Shown here: positions 54,436 through 62,790 of the stretch, one piece after another | Numbering within the stretch: the first letter of the stretch is position 1 | How the letters are laid out: every line of letters begins with the position of its first letter | DNA from: Enterobacter sp. RHBSTW-00175 | Lineage (GTDB): Bacteria > Pseudomonadota > Gammaproteobacteria > Enterobacterales > Enterobacteriaceae | Length of the DNA: 64,000 bases | NCBI RefSeq assembly: GCF_013927005.1 | Contig: NZ_CP055930.1 | Span: 1,178,001-1,242,000 of the forward strand | Reading direction: 5' to 3' | Notes under the pieces: generated by a model | Databases searched by the model: none | What the model was told of the DNA's origin: nothing | What the model saw: only the letters and a program-made list of their open reading frames with translations | Translations under genes and position numbers: made by a program

Positions 54436-54960
54436 TCAGTTATCCTCTGATTTCATTTCAATACTGTTCTGTCGCACATGAACCAGCAGGCGGTATTGAT
54501 GCCCGGTTCCTTCCACTGGCGTTATTTGCTTCCATTCACTGGTCTGATCGTCGGAAAAGTAAGCAACGATGCTGATAAACCGTGTTTTTGTATCCAGCTT
54601 TACGGCTGGGAGCGTTTTTAGGGTATCCGGCAGCAGGGTAAAATCCTGATGGTCGAGATAGTTTTTACCCAGCGCATCAGGTAGCGGTGTGGAGGCCAGC
54701 AGGTCGTAATCCGCTGCCTGTAATTTCGAGTCATCGCTCAGGTACACCAGCTGTACATCAACGGGGGCGCCCTCACCTGCACTATTCAGATTGGTGTCCG
54801 GTTCCGTCAGCAGCGTGACGGTCAGTTCAGAAGGTTGTTCCTTCATGTCGCCGACCTGAACATCAGGATCGGCGATGACCTGGCCTATCTTTTTGCTCAT
54901 TGTGCAACCGCTCAGCGCGCCCGCTAGCACAAGCACCAGCATGACGAAAACCCATCTCAT
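54436..54960 (-). CDS. tssJ: T6SS outer membrane lipoprotein TssJ
   Basis: TssJ anchors the TssM periplasmic domain to the outer membrane. The 174-residue product has a lipoprotein signal with lipobox LSGC (Cys19) and a transthyretin-like beta sandwich including APVDVQLVYLSDDSKLQAAD, the loop that contacts TssM. Its ATG overlaps the tagH stop by 4 bases. Confidence 0.93.
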   Translation of the reverse strand: MRWVFVMLVLVLAGALSGCTMSKKIGQVIADPDVQVGDMKEQPSELTVTLLTEPDTNLNSAGEGAPVDVQLVYLSDDSKLQAADYDLLASTPLPDALGKNYLDHQDFTLLPDTLKTLPAVKLDTKTRFISIVAYFSDDQTSEWKQITPVEGTGHQYRLLVHVRQNSIEMKSEDN

Positions 54961-56249
54961 CCTTCCAGTTCCCGCTGCTTTTCGCGTAATACCCGGTCAT
55001 AAACCTGGGCGTAAACCTCGTTAAAAAGCATGGCAAATCCCTGCTGGCGGTCCGACGACAGCTCATCGTAATAATGACGGTACATGCTCCATGCCCCGGC
55101 ATCGTCCAGTTCCCGGCGCAGTTCATGACTGCGCCGGTACTGAACAAAACGGCGTAACAGGCTCTGTGGCGAGAACGCGTCAAGCATCACCCGCAATGCT
55201 TCAGAAATCGCCGCCCGATTGGCCTCTTCATGATGACGGACGTTACGCAGGCTCTCGCGAATGGCGGCAGGAGCGGCAAGATGCACCGGACTTTTGCCTT
55301 CGGAAAACATCACTTCCAGCGCAGTGGCGTAGTCCAGGCTGAGGCGCAGCGGGTTATCCTCCAGCGGACGCAGGTGTTTGTCCGACAAGCTGTTCTGGCT
55401 GTGTTGCAGGTCAAGAAGCCCTTGAATGGCCGCCTGCAAAGCTCGTCCGGTCTCTTCCAGAAAGGCATCGGCATCCTGTGAATTTTGTATGCTGAGCGTG
55501 CTCCCCAGCCCGCGCAGCAACGGCGTCACTGCAAGGTGCTTTTGTGCCATCTCCTCTGGGGAGAATTCATCACCCTCTCTGGGATCGGCGTAAACCGGTG
55601 GTAGATCCATAAATGACATATCGATCCCACCATTCGCCTTCAGATCGGACAGTGGCACCGTACGCTGCCCATAAGTTGCAGCTGGTGACGCTGTCGTCAG
55701 ACTTTCACTCTGTAATACCTGTAGAGGATCGGAAGAAAAACTATTCACCACATTGGAAGTCAACTGATGGCGCGGCTGCATCCCTGGATATTCCGGCTGG
55801 CCATCCGTGGAAATCAGCGCCTCCACCAGACTTTCGCGATGCGTCACAATGCTTTCCGGTGTTGCCATCTGCTCGTCATAACTGACGCGCTTCCCCTCAT
55901 GCAGGAAGACTTTCAGTACCAGCGCGCCGATGCTTATTTCATCTCCCTGACGAAGACGTACCAGACCTGCATCAACTGACACCGGTGCAAGGTTGATCAT
56001 CAGCCCCGGCATCAGGCAACGTAGACAGAATGCGCCATCATGTCGGACAACGGCGCAAGCGTGTTCCGCAATAGATCCCGTGGTGTCCTGCACAGACCAG
56101 TGGCAGCCTTCTGCATGACCAATCTCGCCACCATCGCCGGAAAAAAGGCACCTCGCGGCACGCCCGCTTTCCAGTTCATTGCCATTCATCACCTGTAATG
56201 TCAGTGATGCATTGCCGCGTTGTTGTTCCGTAACCACAGACTGCTCCAT
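54957..56249 (-). CDS. tagH: T6SS-associated FHA-domain protein TagH
   Basis: TagH carries a phospho-threonine-binding FHA domain and in other systems is part of a kinase-controlled switch. The ATG at 56249 follows GGGAGTAA and gives 430 residues; the longer frame overlaps tssG. The FHA region is about residues 15-105 (GGEIGHAEGCHW, then INLAPV and IGALVLKV). The C-terminal part (about 235-425) is the VI_FHA domain. No PpkA kinase or PppA phosphatase gene is in the window, so phospho-control is not shown here. Confidence 0.9.
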   Translation of the reverse strand: MEQSVVTEQQRGNASLTLQVMNGNELESGRAARCLFSGDGGEIGHAEGCHWSVQDTTGSIAEHACAVVRHDGAFCLRCLMPGLMINLAPVSVDAGLVRLRQGDEISIGALVLKVFLHEGKRVSYDEQMATPESIVTHRESLVEALISTDGQPEYPGMQPRHQLTSNVVNSFSSDPLQVLQSESLTTASPAATYGQRTVPLSDLKANGGIDMSFMDLPPVYADPREGDEFSPEEMAQKHLAVTPLLRGLGSTLSIQNSQDADAFLEETGRALQAAIQGLLDLQHSQNSLSDKHLRPLEDNPLRLSLDYATALEVMFSEGKSPVHLAAPAAIRESLRNVRHHEEANRAAISEALRVMLDAFSPQSLLRRFVQYRRSHELRRELDDAGAWSMYRHYYDELSSDRQQGFAMLFNEVYAQVYDRVLREKQRELEG

Positions 56250-56253
56250 AAAA

Positions 56254-57300
56254 TTACTCCCTGATGTGGAGTGTGACGTAAGGCGGTGTCTTTGGCTGAC
56301 CGATGAAACCAGTGCGGCCCAGACAGGTACTGGATTTGTCTCCCAGCTGCATTCCCTTCGCCTGCTCCGGAGCCAGGCACAGCTGTAAATCCCACGCAAA
56401 CTGGTCGCGCAGCAAAAAAGAGATAAACATCTGTAGCGCCTGATGGTGTTCACCATCAGGCAAAAATGACAGATAACGCTCCATCGGCAGGTTACCTATT
56501 CGCAGCAGGAACTTACCGCTGCGATCGGGCACCCGTGCGCCGAGCGTGAAATTGATACCCAGCACGGAGCGTCCGACCACATACCCGGTGGTGCGCGTCT
56601 TAGGATTACGCGACCCCAGCTGATTCTGCTGCGATGGTTCAATGGCAACCTTACGCAGTTGCCAACTGTCAATCGTGACATCTGGCAAATCAAAACAGTG
56701 AGAGACCAGGTTACATACCACATCCGGAGACCGCCCTGGCGTTGCCAGCACGCCAGCATAGGCCAGCATCTTGCTGTGATTGATAGCCAGCTTATTTCGC
56801 ATCTGCGGATCCCCCAGCCCCACCAGGGAGTACATGCGCTGCGAAAACGTATCCGTTCCACCATTGCGAAAACAGATGTAATAGCGATACTTACGCCAGG
56901 CGTGGTAAGCAAACTGTGTCCAGCGATGGCTAAACAGATCGAGGAATTCTTTCAACCCCTCTTCATTCTGAGCTGACTCCCGCGCCATCCGATCCAGGTA
57001 ATAACCCGGCAGCGGCGACTGGCTACCGGAAAAACCGAGAAACCGCGTGGTTAACGCAAACTGTCCGACCTCAGTGCGCTCAAGCGTAGTTAAATCGTTG
57101 CCAGGGAAAGTAATGGCGGCATCAGATTTGAATAGCACCACCTCCTTTTCAGGCTCGGTCCGCAGGGAGGGCTCCTGGCTGGGTTCACCACAACGTCGAT
57201 ACAGCGACTCCAACAGCACATAGAAATTCATGCTGCGTACATCTTCCGGAAGCGGTATTTTCTTCGCTACATCAGGGCGTGCTGACCACTGCTCTGCCAT
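56254..57300 (-). CDS. tssG: T6SS baseplate protein TssG
   Basis: TssG forms the baseplate wedge with TssE and TssF. The 348-residue product has the family segments FYVLLESLYRR, GLGDPQMRNK and RFGKFLLRIGNL-type (here SGKFLLRIGNLPMERY) and ends near PYVTLHIRE. It overlaps the tssF end by 34 bases, so the two are translationally coupled. Confidence 0.94.
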   Translation of the reverse strand: MAEQWSARPDVAKKIPLPEDVRSMNFYVLLESLYRRCGEPSQEPSLRTEPEKEVVLFKSDAAITFPGNDLTTLERTEVGQFALTTRFLGFSGSQSPLPGYYLDRMARESAQNEEGLKEFLDLFSHRWTQFAYHAWRKYRYYICFRNGGTDTFSQRMYSLVGLGDPQMRNKLAINHSKMLAYAGVLATPGRSPDVVCNLVSHCFDLPDVTIDSWQLRKVAIEPSQQNQLGSRNPKTRTTGYVVGRSVLGINFTLGARVPDRSGKFLLRIGNLPMERYLSFLPDGEHHQALQMFISFLLRDQFAWDLQLCLAPEQAKGMQLGDKSSTCLGRTGFIGQPKTPPYVTLHIRE

Positions 57301-59111
57301 TCCCAGGCCTCCTGACTTTCCGTGTTTATAATTTTCAGACAGTGGAACGAGTTGATACTTGCGTACAATGCAAAGAACTGTGACAGCACAGTTCCCAGCA
57401 GATACACCTCACCCTCACAGACAAACGGAGCGGGATTGATCCACAGCGTGGTGGCAAGCCCTCTGACTGGAACGCCTTTAAACAACCTGTCCACAGGCGT
57501 TGTTTCCATCTTCTCAATGGCATCAAGCTTTTGTCGGGAGAGTCTGGCCTGCTGCGGGTGATGAACGCCCGGCAGGTCAAAGGTGCGCAAGATCTGCACC
57601 AACGCATCCCTGTCCAGCAGAGATAGGTAGTTCAGGTTCATACTTGAGATCAGCGACCAATGCATATCGCCGTCCATGACCGGATATAGCGGCCGCGTCG
57701 GACGCGTGATGTTGCGGAAAGAAGCCACTGACGGATTTTTACCGATGGCAACGCAGATATCGCCGGTATGCAGTTCCGTTGGGAGCATCCGATTGGTGCA
57801 GACCAGCGAAACACTGAGAGTTTCACCACCTAGTTGTGAAGAATTTGGCTGGCTACCGTCCGCATGAACAAGTGCAATACTGTGCTCCAGACCACGATGA
57901 AACAGCGAGGTTTTTGCCCGATGATGCCAGTAGATAACCTCACGCCGACGACTGTATTCTGTCTGATGATTAAAACTCTCAAACTCTGGCCAGGGACGCG
58001 ATGCACCTGAACCCTTCTGTCCGGGGATAACTCCGGATGCCACTACTTTGCTTGAGACGGACTGCACACGGAAAATATCGTAGGCTTCCGGATGCTGATG
58101 GCTGGCACGTAACGGATATACAGGTGAGCGGCTATCCGGAGTGACTGGCTCTGCATGATGCAAAAACAGATTAACCGCCGGAGCACAAAACAGATTCAGG
58201 GAACTCTGCCGTAATTTGACATTCACGGGTAATGGTTGATTAAAACGCAGACGTAACGTAAATGTGCCGCCGTGAAAATCATCCGGCAACGAAGTGGCAT
58301 CACGCAGATGAAAGAAGAAAAAGCTCTCTGGGTAACAGAAATACTCCTGGAGAACCCGGTAGCCATTGTGAACATTTTTAGGCCACGGTAATAGAGCATC
58401 ATCACGCTCAAACCCGGCGGGGTCCAGCCACAGACTTGGTAACGGTATGCGGCGTTCGTCCATAATGAGTTCAGCATTCTTCAGACGTTCACTGAACCAC
58501 AAGTACAGCTGGTAGCGAGTATAATCATCGTTATTACCTAGCCAGAACGTGATTTTGTTTAAATCCAGTGCACTGGAAGACACACCATCTTCAGTAACAA
58601 AATCAACATCAATAATACCTTCTTCAAGACTGCTAATATTGCGCACATCCATTATCCGCAAAGGTTGCAGCCACATGTCACGTGCCAGCGTAAAATGGCA
58701 GACGGGAGGGAGAACAGTCTCAATATTTTCCAGGACTTTTCGCCCTGACGAGGACATTCGGACGGCGCCTGAGCTGATCTGCTCATCACGTAATATCTGA
58801 ACAGGTGCTTTTATATTGTTTTCAGGTTCGTACTCAATCACCGACATAGCCGGAACCGGGCGCAGGTAGTTAGGCCATAACATCCGGATGATCCCGTGCG
58901 TAAACTCCGGAAACTCATCCTCGAGCTTTTGCCGCAGTGCACCAGACAGAAAAGCGAACGCCTCAAGCAAGCGCTCCACGTCCGGGTCGCCCTCTTTCTC
59001 GGCAAGAAAACGGGCCAGGTACGGTTTTTCCTTCGCCAGCAATTTGCCCAACTGGCGAAGATAATCCAATTCTTCCTGGTAGTAACGTTCTTCAAAAGCC
59101 ACAATACTCAC
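57267..59111 (-). CDS. tssF: T6SS baseplate protein TssF
   Basis: TssF (VasA) is the main wedge protein of the baseplate. The 614-residue product has the usual start ERYYQEELDYLRQLGKLLAK and DPDVERLLEAFAFL, and the C-terminal domain with GVPVRGLATTLWI and GEVYLLGTVLSQFFALYAS. It overlaps tssE by 4 bases and tssG by 34. Confidence 0.95.
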   Translation of the reverse strand: MSIVAFEERYYQEELDYLRQLGKLLAKEKPYLARFLAEKEGDPDVERLLEAFAFLSGALRQKLEDEFPEFTHGIIRMLWPNYLRPVPAMSVIEYEPENNIKAPVQILRDEQISSGAVRMSSSGRKVLENIETVLPPVCHFTLARDMWLQPLRIMDVRNISSLEEGIIDVDFVTEDGVSSSALDLNKITFWLGNNDDYTRYQLYLWFSERLKNAELIMDERRIPLPSLWLDPAGFERDDALLPWPKNVHNGYRVLQEYFCYPESFFFFHLRDATSLPDDFHGGTFTLRLRFNQPLPVNVKLRQSSLNLFCAPAVNLFLHHAEPVTPDSRSPVYPLRASHQHPEAYDIFRVQSVSSKVVASGVIPGQKGSGASRPWPEFESFNHQTEYSRRREVIYWHHRAKTSLFHRGLEHSIALVHADGSQPNSSQLGGETLSVSLVCTNRMLPTELHTGDICVAIGKNPSVASFRNITRPTRPLYPVMDGDMHWSLISSMNLNYLSLLDRDALVQILRTFDLPGVHHPQQARLSRQKLDAIEKMETTPVDRLFKGVPVRGLATTLWINPAPFVCEGEVYLLGTVLSQFFALYASINSFHCLKIINTESQEAWEWQSSGQHALM

Positions 59112-59530
59112 TCCACCTGATAGCGCTGGTGGTTATCCAGCAGGATGTCAAATTCCAGGACATCCGTTGCATCAGCAAAACTAACCTGTGCCACAATATG
59201 AAAGCGCAGCTCCAGCGGAGAATAACCATCCGCTGTGGCGGCAATCACCACCGTCTCTGCGATCCGCGGTTCATAACGCAGAATACAGTCACGGATCCCC
59301 TGGCCAACCGCTTGACGAAAATCACTGGATACCAGAGCCTCATCATTTAAATCGGCGATCCCCAACTCTGGTGAGCCATAACAGCTGCCGGAACGGGTAT
59401 TGAAGATGTTTTGCAAATTATTCCTGATGGAATGCAGCAATGCCGTCTTCGTGTTTTGGCGCGGCGATAACGCAACTGAATCACCAATACGCTCAAACAA
59501 ACTTCCCCCGATACTCCGTTCCGTCATCAC
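59108..59530 (-). CDS. tssE: T6SS baseplate protein TssE (gp25-like)
   Basis: TssE is the T4 gp25 homologue that starts sheath polymerisation. The 140-residue product has the gp25 domain with SVRRNLQNIFNTRSG-type residues (here HSIRNNLQNIFNTRSG) and RYEPRI near residue 85. It begins 2 bases after the tssC stop and overlaps tssF by 4. Confidence 0.94.
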   Translation of the reverse strand: MMTERSIGGSLFERIGDSVALSPRQNTKTALLHSIRNNLQNIFNTRSGSCYGSPELGIADLNDEALVSSDFRQAVGQGIRDCILRYEPRIAETVVIAATADGYSPLELRFHIVAQVSFADATDVLEFDILLDNHQRYQVE

Positions 59531-59532
59531 GA

Positions 59533-61008
59533 CTACTCCTTGTCCAGACGGCCGACCAACGACAGCTCAAAGCTAGCGCCCATATACTTGAAATGTGGAC
59601 GCACTGAAAGCGCTACCTGATACCAGCCCGGCTCACCTTCAACATCCAGCACTTCTATTTTCGCCTGGCGCAGCGGCTTACGACTGCGAACATCTGCAGG
59701 CGGGTTCTCCTGGTCAGCAACGTACTGGCGTATCCAGGTATTCAGCTGGTTCTCCAGGTCCCCACGCTCCTTCCACGAGCCAATCTGCTCGCGCTGCAAC
59801 ACCTTGATATAGTGTGCCAGGCGGTTGATGATGAAGAGATAAGGCAGTTGCGTACCCAGCTTATAGTTGGTCTCCGCTTCCTTGCCTTCAGGGGTATTTG
59901 GGAACACTTTCGGTTTCTGCACCGAGTTGGCCGAGAAAAATGCTGCGCTGTCACTACCTTTACGCATAGTCAGAGAAATAAAGCCTTCTTCCGCCAGCTC
60001 GTATTCACGACGGTCCGTAATCAGAACTTCGGTTGGGATTTTTGCCTGTATCTGCCCCATTGCCTCATACAAATGGACGGGTAAGTCCCTCACCGCGCCG
60101 CCGTTCTGCGGACCGATGATATTCGGACACCAGCGGTATTTTACGAAGCTCTCTGCCATATTTGCGGCCAGTAGAAACGCTGTATTCCCCCAAAGATAAT
60201 CATCGTGGCTGCGGCTAACGTTCTCGCGATAGTTAAAGCTCTTCACTGGATTTTCACCTGGTGCATAAGGCTGACGCAGCAGGAAACGCGGAGCCGTCAG
60301 GCCCAGATAGCGTGAGTCCTCAGATTCGCGCAGGGAACGCCATTTGGTGTAAACCGGGCCTTCGAAAATCAGACTGATATCCTTAATACCCTGCAACTCA
60401 GTCCAGGACTCAAGGCCGAGGAATTCGGGGGCAACCGATGACAGAAACGGTGCGTGTGCCATCGCACTGACCGCGCTGACATATTGCAGTAGTTTCAGAT
60501 CCGCCGCGTTATTGGCAAACGCATAATTGCCGACAACCGCTGCGACAGGTTCACCGCCAAACTGGCCGTATCCGCTGGAATAAACATGCTTATAGAAACC
60601 AGACTGGGTGATCTCTGGGGCGAATTCGAAATCGTCGAGCAATTCTTCCTTCGTCACATGCAGCAGGTGGATTTTGATATTTTCCCGCGTATCTGACCGC
60701 TCCACTAGCATCTTCAGGGAGCGCAGAAACGACTCCAGTTCCTGAAACTCTGAGGAGTGGAGAATAAGATCCAGTTGCCGGCCCATACGCTCATCGATAT
60801 CAGCAATCATGGCATTCACCGCCAGAATATCGGCGGATTCGGCTTCATGCTGCAACAACGCGGAGATAAAGGCGGTTACACCCTGACGGGCAATATCGTA
60901 ACTTTCAGACTCAGGCTGAAAACGGCTCTGGGCCATAATGTTATCCAGCAGAGACCCTGTGGTCGCAGGTCCGGCGCTGACGGGGGTAACTTCTTCCTGT
61001 AGAGACAT
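59533..61008 (-). CDS. tssC: T6SS sheath large subunit TssC (VipB)
   Basis: TssC polymerises with TssB into the contractile sheath. From the ATG at 61008 (AAGGAT upstream) the product is 491 residues. Family segments: LQYVSAVSAMAHAPFLSS, FLGLESWTELQ, RFLLRQPYA and the C-terminal EVLDVEGEPGWYQV and PHFKYMGASFELSLVG. It follows tssB by 20 bases. Confidence 0.96.
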   Translation of the reverse strand: MSLQEEVTPVSAGPATTGSLLDNIMAQSRFQPESESYDIARQGVTAFISALLQHEAESADILAVNAMIADIDERMGRQLDLILHSSEFQELESFLRSLKMLVERSDTRENIKIHLLHVTKEELLDDFEFAPEITQSGFYKHVYSSGYGQFGGEPVAAVVGNYAFANNAADLKLLQYVSAVSAMAHAPFLSSVAPEFLGLESWTELQGIKDISLIFEGPVYTKWRSLRESEDSRYLGLTAPRFLLRQPYAPGENPVKSFNYRENVSRSHDDYLWGNTAFLLAANMAESFVKYRWCPNIIGPQNGGAVRDLPVHLYEAMGQIQAKIPTEVLITDRREYELAEEGFISLTMRKGSDSAAFFSANSVQKPKVFPNTPEGKEAETNYKLGTQLPYLFIINRLAHYIKVLQREQIGSWKERGDLENQLNTWIRQYVADQENPPADVRSRKPLRQAKIEVLDVEGEPGWYQVALSVRPHFKYMGASFELSLVGRLDKE

Positions 61009-61028
61009 AGTGAAATCCTTGTGCAAGA

Positions 61029-61526
61029 TTATTTCTGACCAGCGAGGCCCAGTTCCCGAATCAGCTGTTTGCGGGTTTCTTCATTCCCCAACAACGCCTG
61101 TAACTGAGCGCGAAAAGCAGGAATATTGCCCATCGGACCTTTCAGTGCGACCAGCGCCTCGCGGAGCTCCAGCAGTTTTTTCAGTTCAGGTACATTGGCG
61201 GCAACATTGTCCGGTGAGAGATCGGCCATCGATTTTACTTTCAGGCTGATGTCCATCCGGGCGTCAGCAGTATCACTGAGTGCCGACGACACAGTGAAAT
61301 TCCGTCCGATACCGGACTCTGCAATTACCGCATCAAAGTTATTTTTGTTAATAGAAACTGGCTGGCGCTCATCCAGCGGTGTGTTATCTACCTGACCTTT
61401 CAGGTCGCCAGTGATCAACAGATTAAGTGGCAGTTCCACCTCTGCCGTTTGTCCCTCAACCCTCGGAAGATATCGAATATTAATACGTTCTTTAGGTGCA
61501 ATACTGCCATCTTTATGGTTGCTCAT
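61029..61526 (-). CDS. tssB: T6SS sheath small subunit TssB (VipA)
   Basis: TssB is the partner of TssC in the sheath and the first gene of the leftward operon. The 165-residue product has PKERINIRYLPRVEGQ and ELPLNLLITGDLKG at the N-terminus, MDISLKVKSMADLSPD in the middle and ends with a Glu/Arg helical tail. Its promoter must lie in the gap before hcp. Confidence 0.96.
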   Translation of the reverse strand: MSNHKDGSIAPKERINIRYLPRVEGQTAEVELPLNLLITGDLKGQVDNTPLDERQPVSINKNNFDAVIAESGIGRNFTVSSALSDTADARMDISLKVKSMADLSPDNVAANVPELKKLLELREALVALKGPMGNIPAFRAQLQALLGNEETRKQLIRELGLAGQK

Positions 61527-62080
61527 AATGATTTGTCCATTTGGTTATCTATGAATTCCGTTCAGGCCACAGAAAGGTATAACTACCCGCACTACAAAGG
61601 CATTCAGGATACTATTCTCGCGACAATAAAAAGGTAAAGCACAATTTTCAAAACATATGATACTCGCAGCACAAAAATTATAAAACACCTTTACATAATT
61701 CCTTAAATGTTTATTGTGCTGATTAAACCCTATATCAGAGCCTATTCAAAGAAAGACGACACACAAAGAACAAAATACGTAACATATTGTTTTTTATGTT
61801 AATTAAAAAATATGAAAAATAATCGAGATGTTGATATATAGTTTTCATAAATAATTACCACGTATTTCATTCGCAGTGGTTTTGGTTGATAACAAAAAAA
61901 TCCACATCAATATAATATTTTTCATGATACTGCTATGGTTTTTTTGTTCCTGACGTCCGTTTTTGTACTTTTTGTTTCCATAAAAAACAGACATTAAGAA
62001 AACCCTTATATTCTGGAAGCCATGGAAATAATTTCCAGTAGTGATGCTCACTCCGAGCAAATTAAGCAAAGGAGCTATAT
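61527..62080. other. Divergent tssB/hcp control region, 554 bp
   Basis: It is markedly AT-rich compared with the genes on both sides (61650-61960 especially), which is typical of H-NS-silenced T6SS promoters. Short open frames on both strands lack ribosome binding sites. AAAGGAG before 62081 is the hcp ribosome binding site. I see no clear sigma-54 site. Confidence 0.5.
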
Positions 62081-62599
62081 ATGCCAACACCATGTTACAT
62101 TTCAATTAAAGGACAAACCCAGGGACTTATTACTGACCGGGCTTTTACCGCAGAATCTGTGGGTAATATTTATGTCCAGGGCCACGAAGACGAAATGCTG
62201 GTTCAGGAGTTCAGTCATAAGGTAACTGTGCCGACGGATCCACAGTCCGGGCAGCCTTCGGGCCAGCGTGCGCACAAGCCCTTCATCTTTACCGTAGCAC
62301 TGAACAAAGCCGTCCCATTGCTGTACAACGCGCTGGCTTCAGGTGAAATGTTACCTACCACCGAACTGCACTGGTATCGCACTTCTGTTGAAGGCAAACA
62401 GGAGCACTTCTTCACCACTCGTCTGACCGACTCCACGATTGTGAATATCGACTGCAATATGCCGCACTGTCAGGACGATACCAAACGCGAGTTCACTCAG
62501 TTGGTTGAGGTCTCGCTGGCCTATCGCAAAATCGAATGGGAGCACGTATCAGCCGGCACTTCCGGTGCTGACGACTGGCGTGCACCGCTAGAAGCATAA
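62081..62599 (+). CDS. hcp: T6SS tube protein Hcp (TssD)
   Basis: Hcp hexamers stack into the inner tube that is thrown out on firing. The 172-residue product starts MPTPCYISIKGQTQGLI, with GHEDEMLVQEFSHKV (the loop joining rings), SGEMLPTTELHWYRTS and KIEWEHVSAGTSGADDW. It has no toxin extension. AAAGGAGCTATAT precedes the ATG. A terminator separates it from vgrG, consistent with a much higher level of hcp RNA. Confidence 0.97.
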   Translation: MPTPCYISIKGQTQGLITDRAFTAESVGNIYVQGHEDEMLVQEFSHKVTVPTDPQSGQPSGQRAHKPFIFTVALNKAVPLLYNALASGEMLPTTELHWYRTSVEGKQEHFFTTRLTDSTIVNIDCNMPHCQDDTKREFTQLVEVSLAYRKIEWEHVSAGTSGADDWRAPLEA

Positions 62600-62610
62600 G
62601 CGTTAATCCA

Positions 62611-62645
62611 CAGCATTCCGCTTTAAGGGTGGAATGCTGTTTTTC
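62611..62645 (+). terminator. Terminator between hcp and vgrG
   Basis: CAGCATTCC and GGAATGCTG form a 9-bp stem around an 11-base loop, followed by TTTTT. Confidence 0.88.
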
Positions 62646-62790
62646 CATATCACGCGACAAAAGTTGTTTCAGTATAGGGTTACGTTTTATCACGGGAGAT
62701 GGCGGACGCCGGAGACTTCGGCGGTAGCGTGCCTGAAAACGAGCATAACACTTTACGGTCATTTCATTGTTGCACGTCAGGGAGGAATAT

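Noticed and set aside
61527..62080. Short open frames and a possible sigma-54 promoter in the tssB/hcp gap
   Set aside because: No frame has a ribosome binding site, and no GG-N10-GC pair with the right flanks was convincing.
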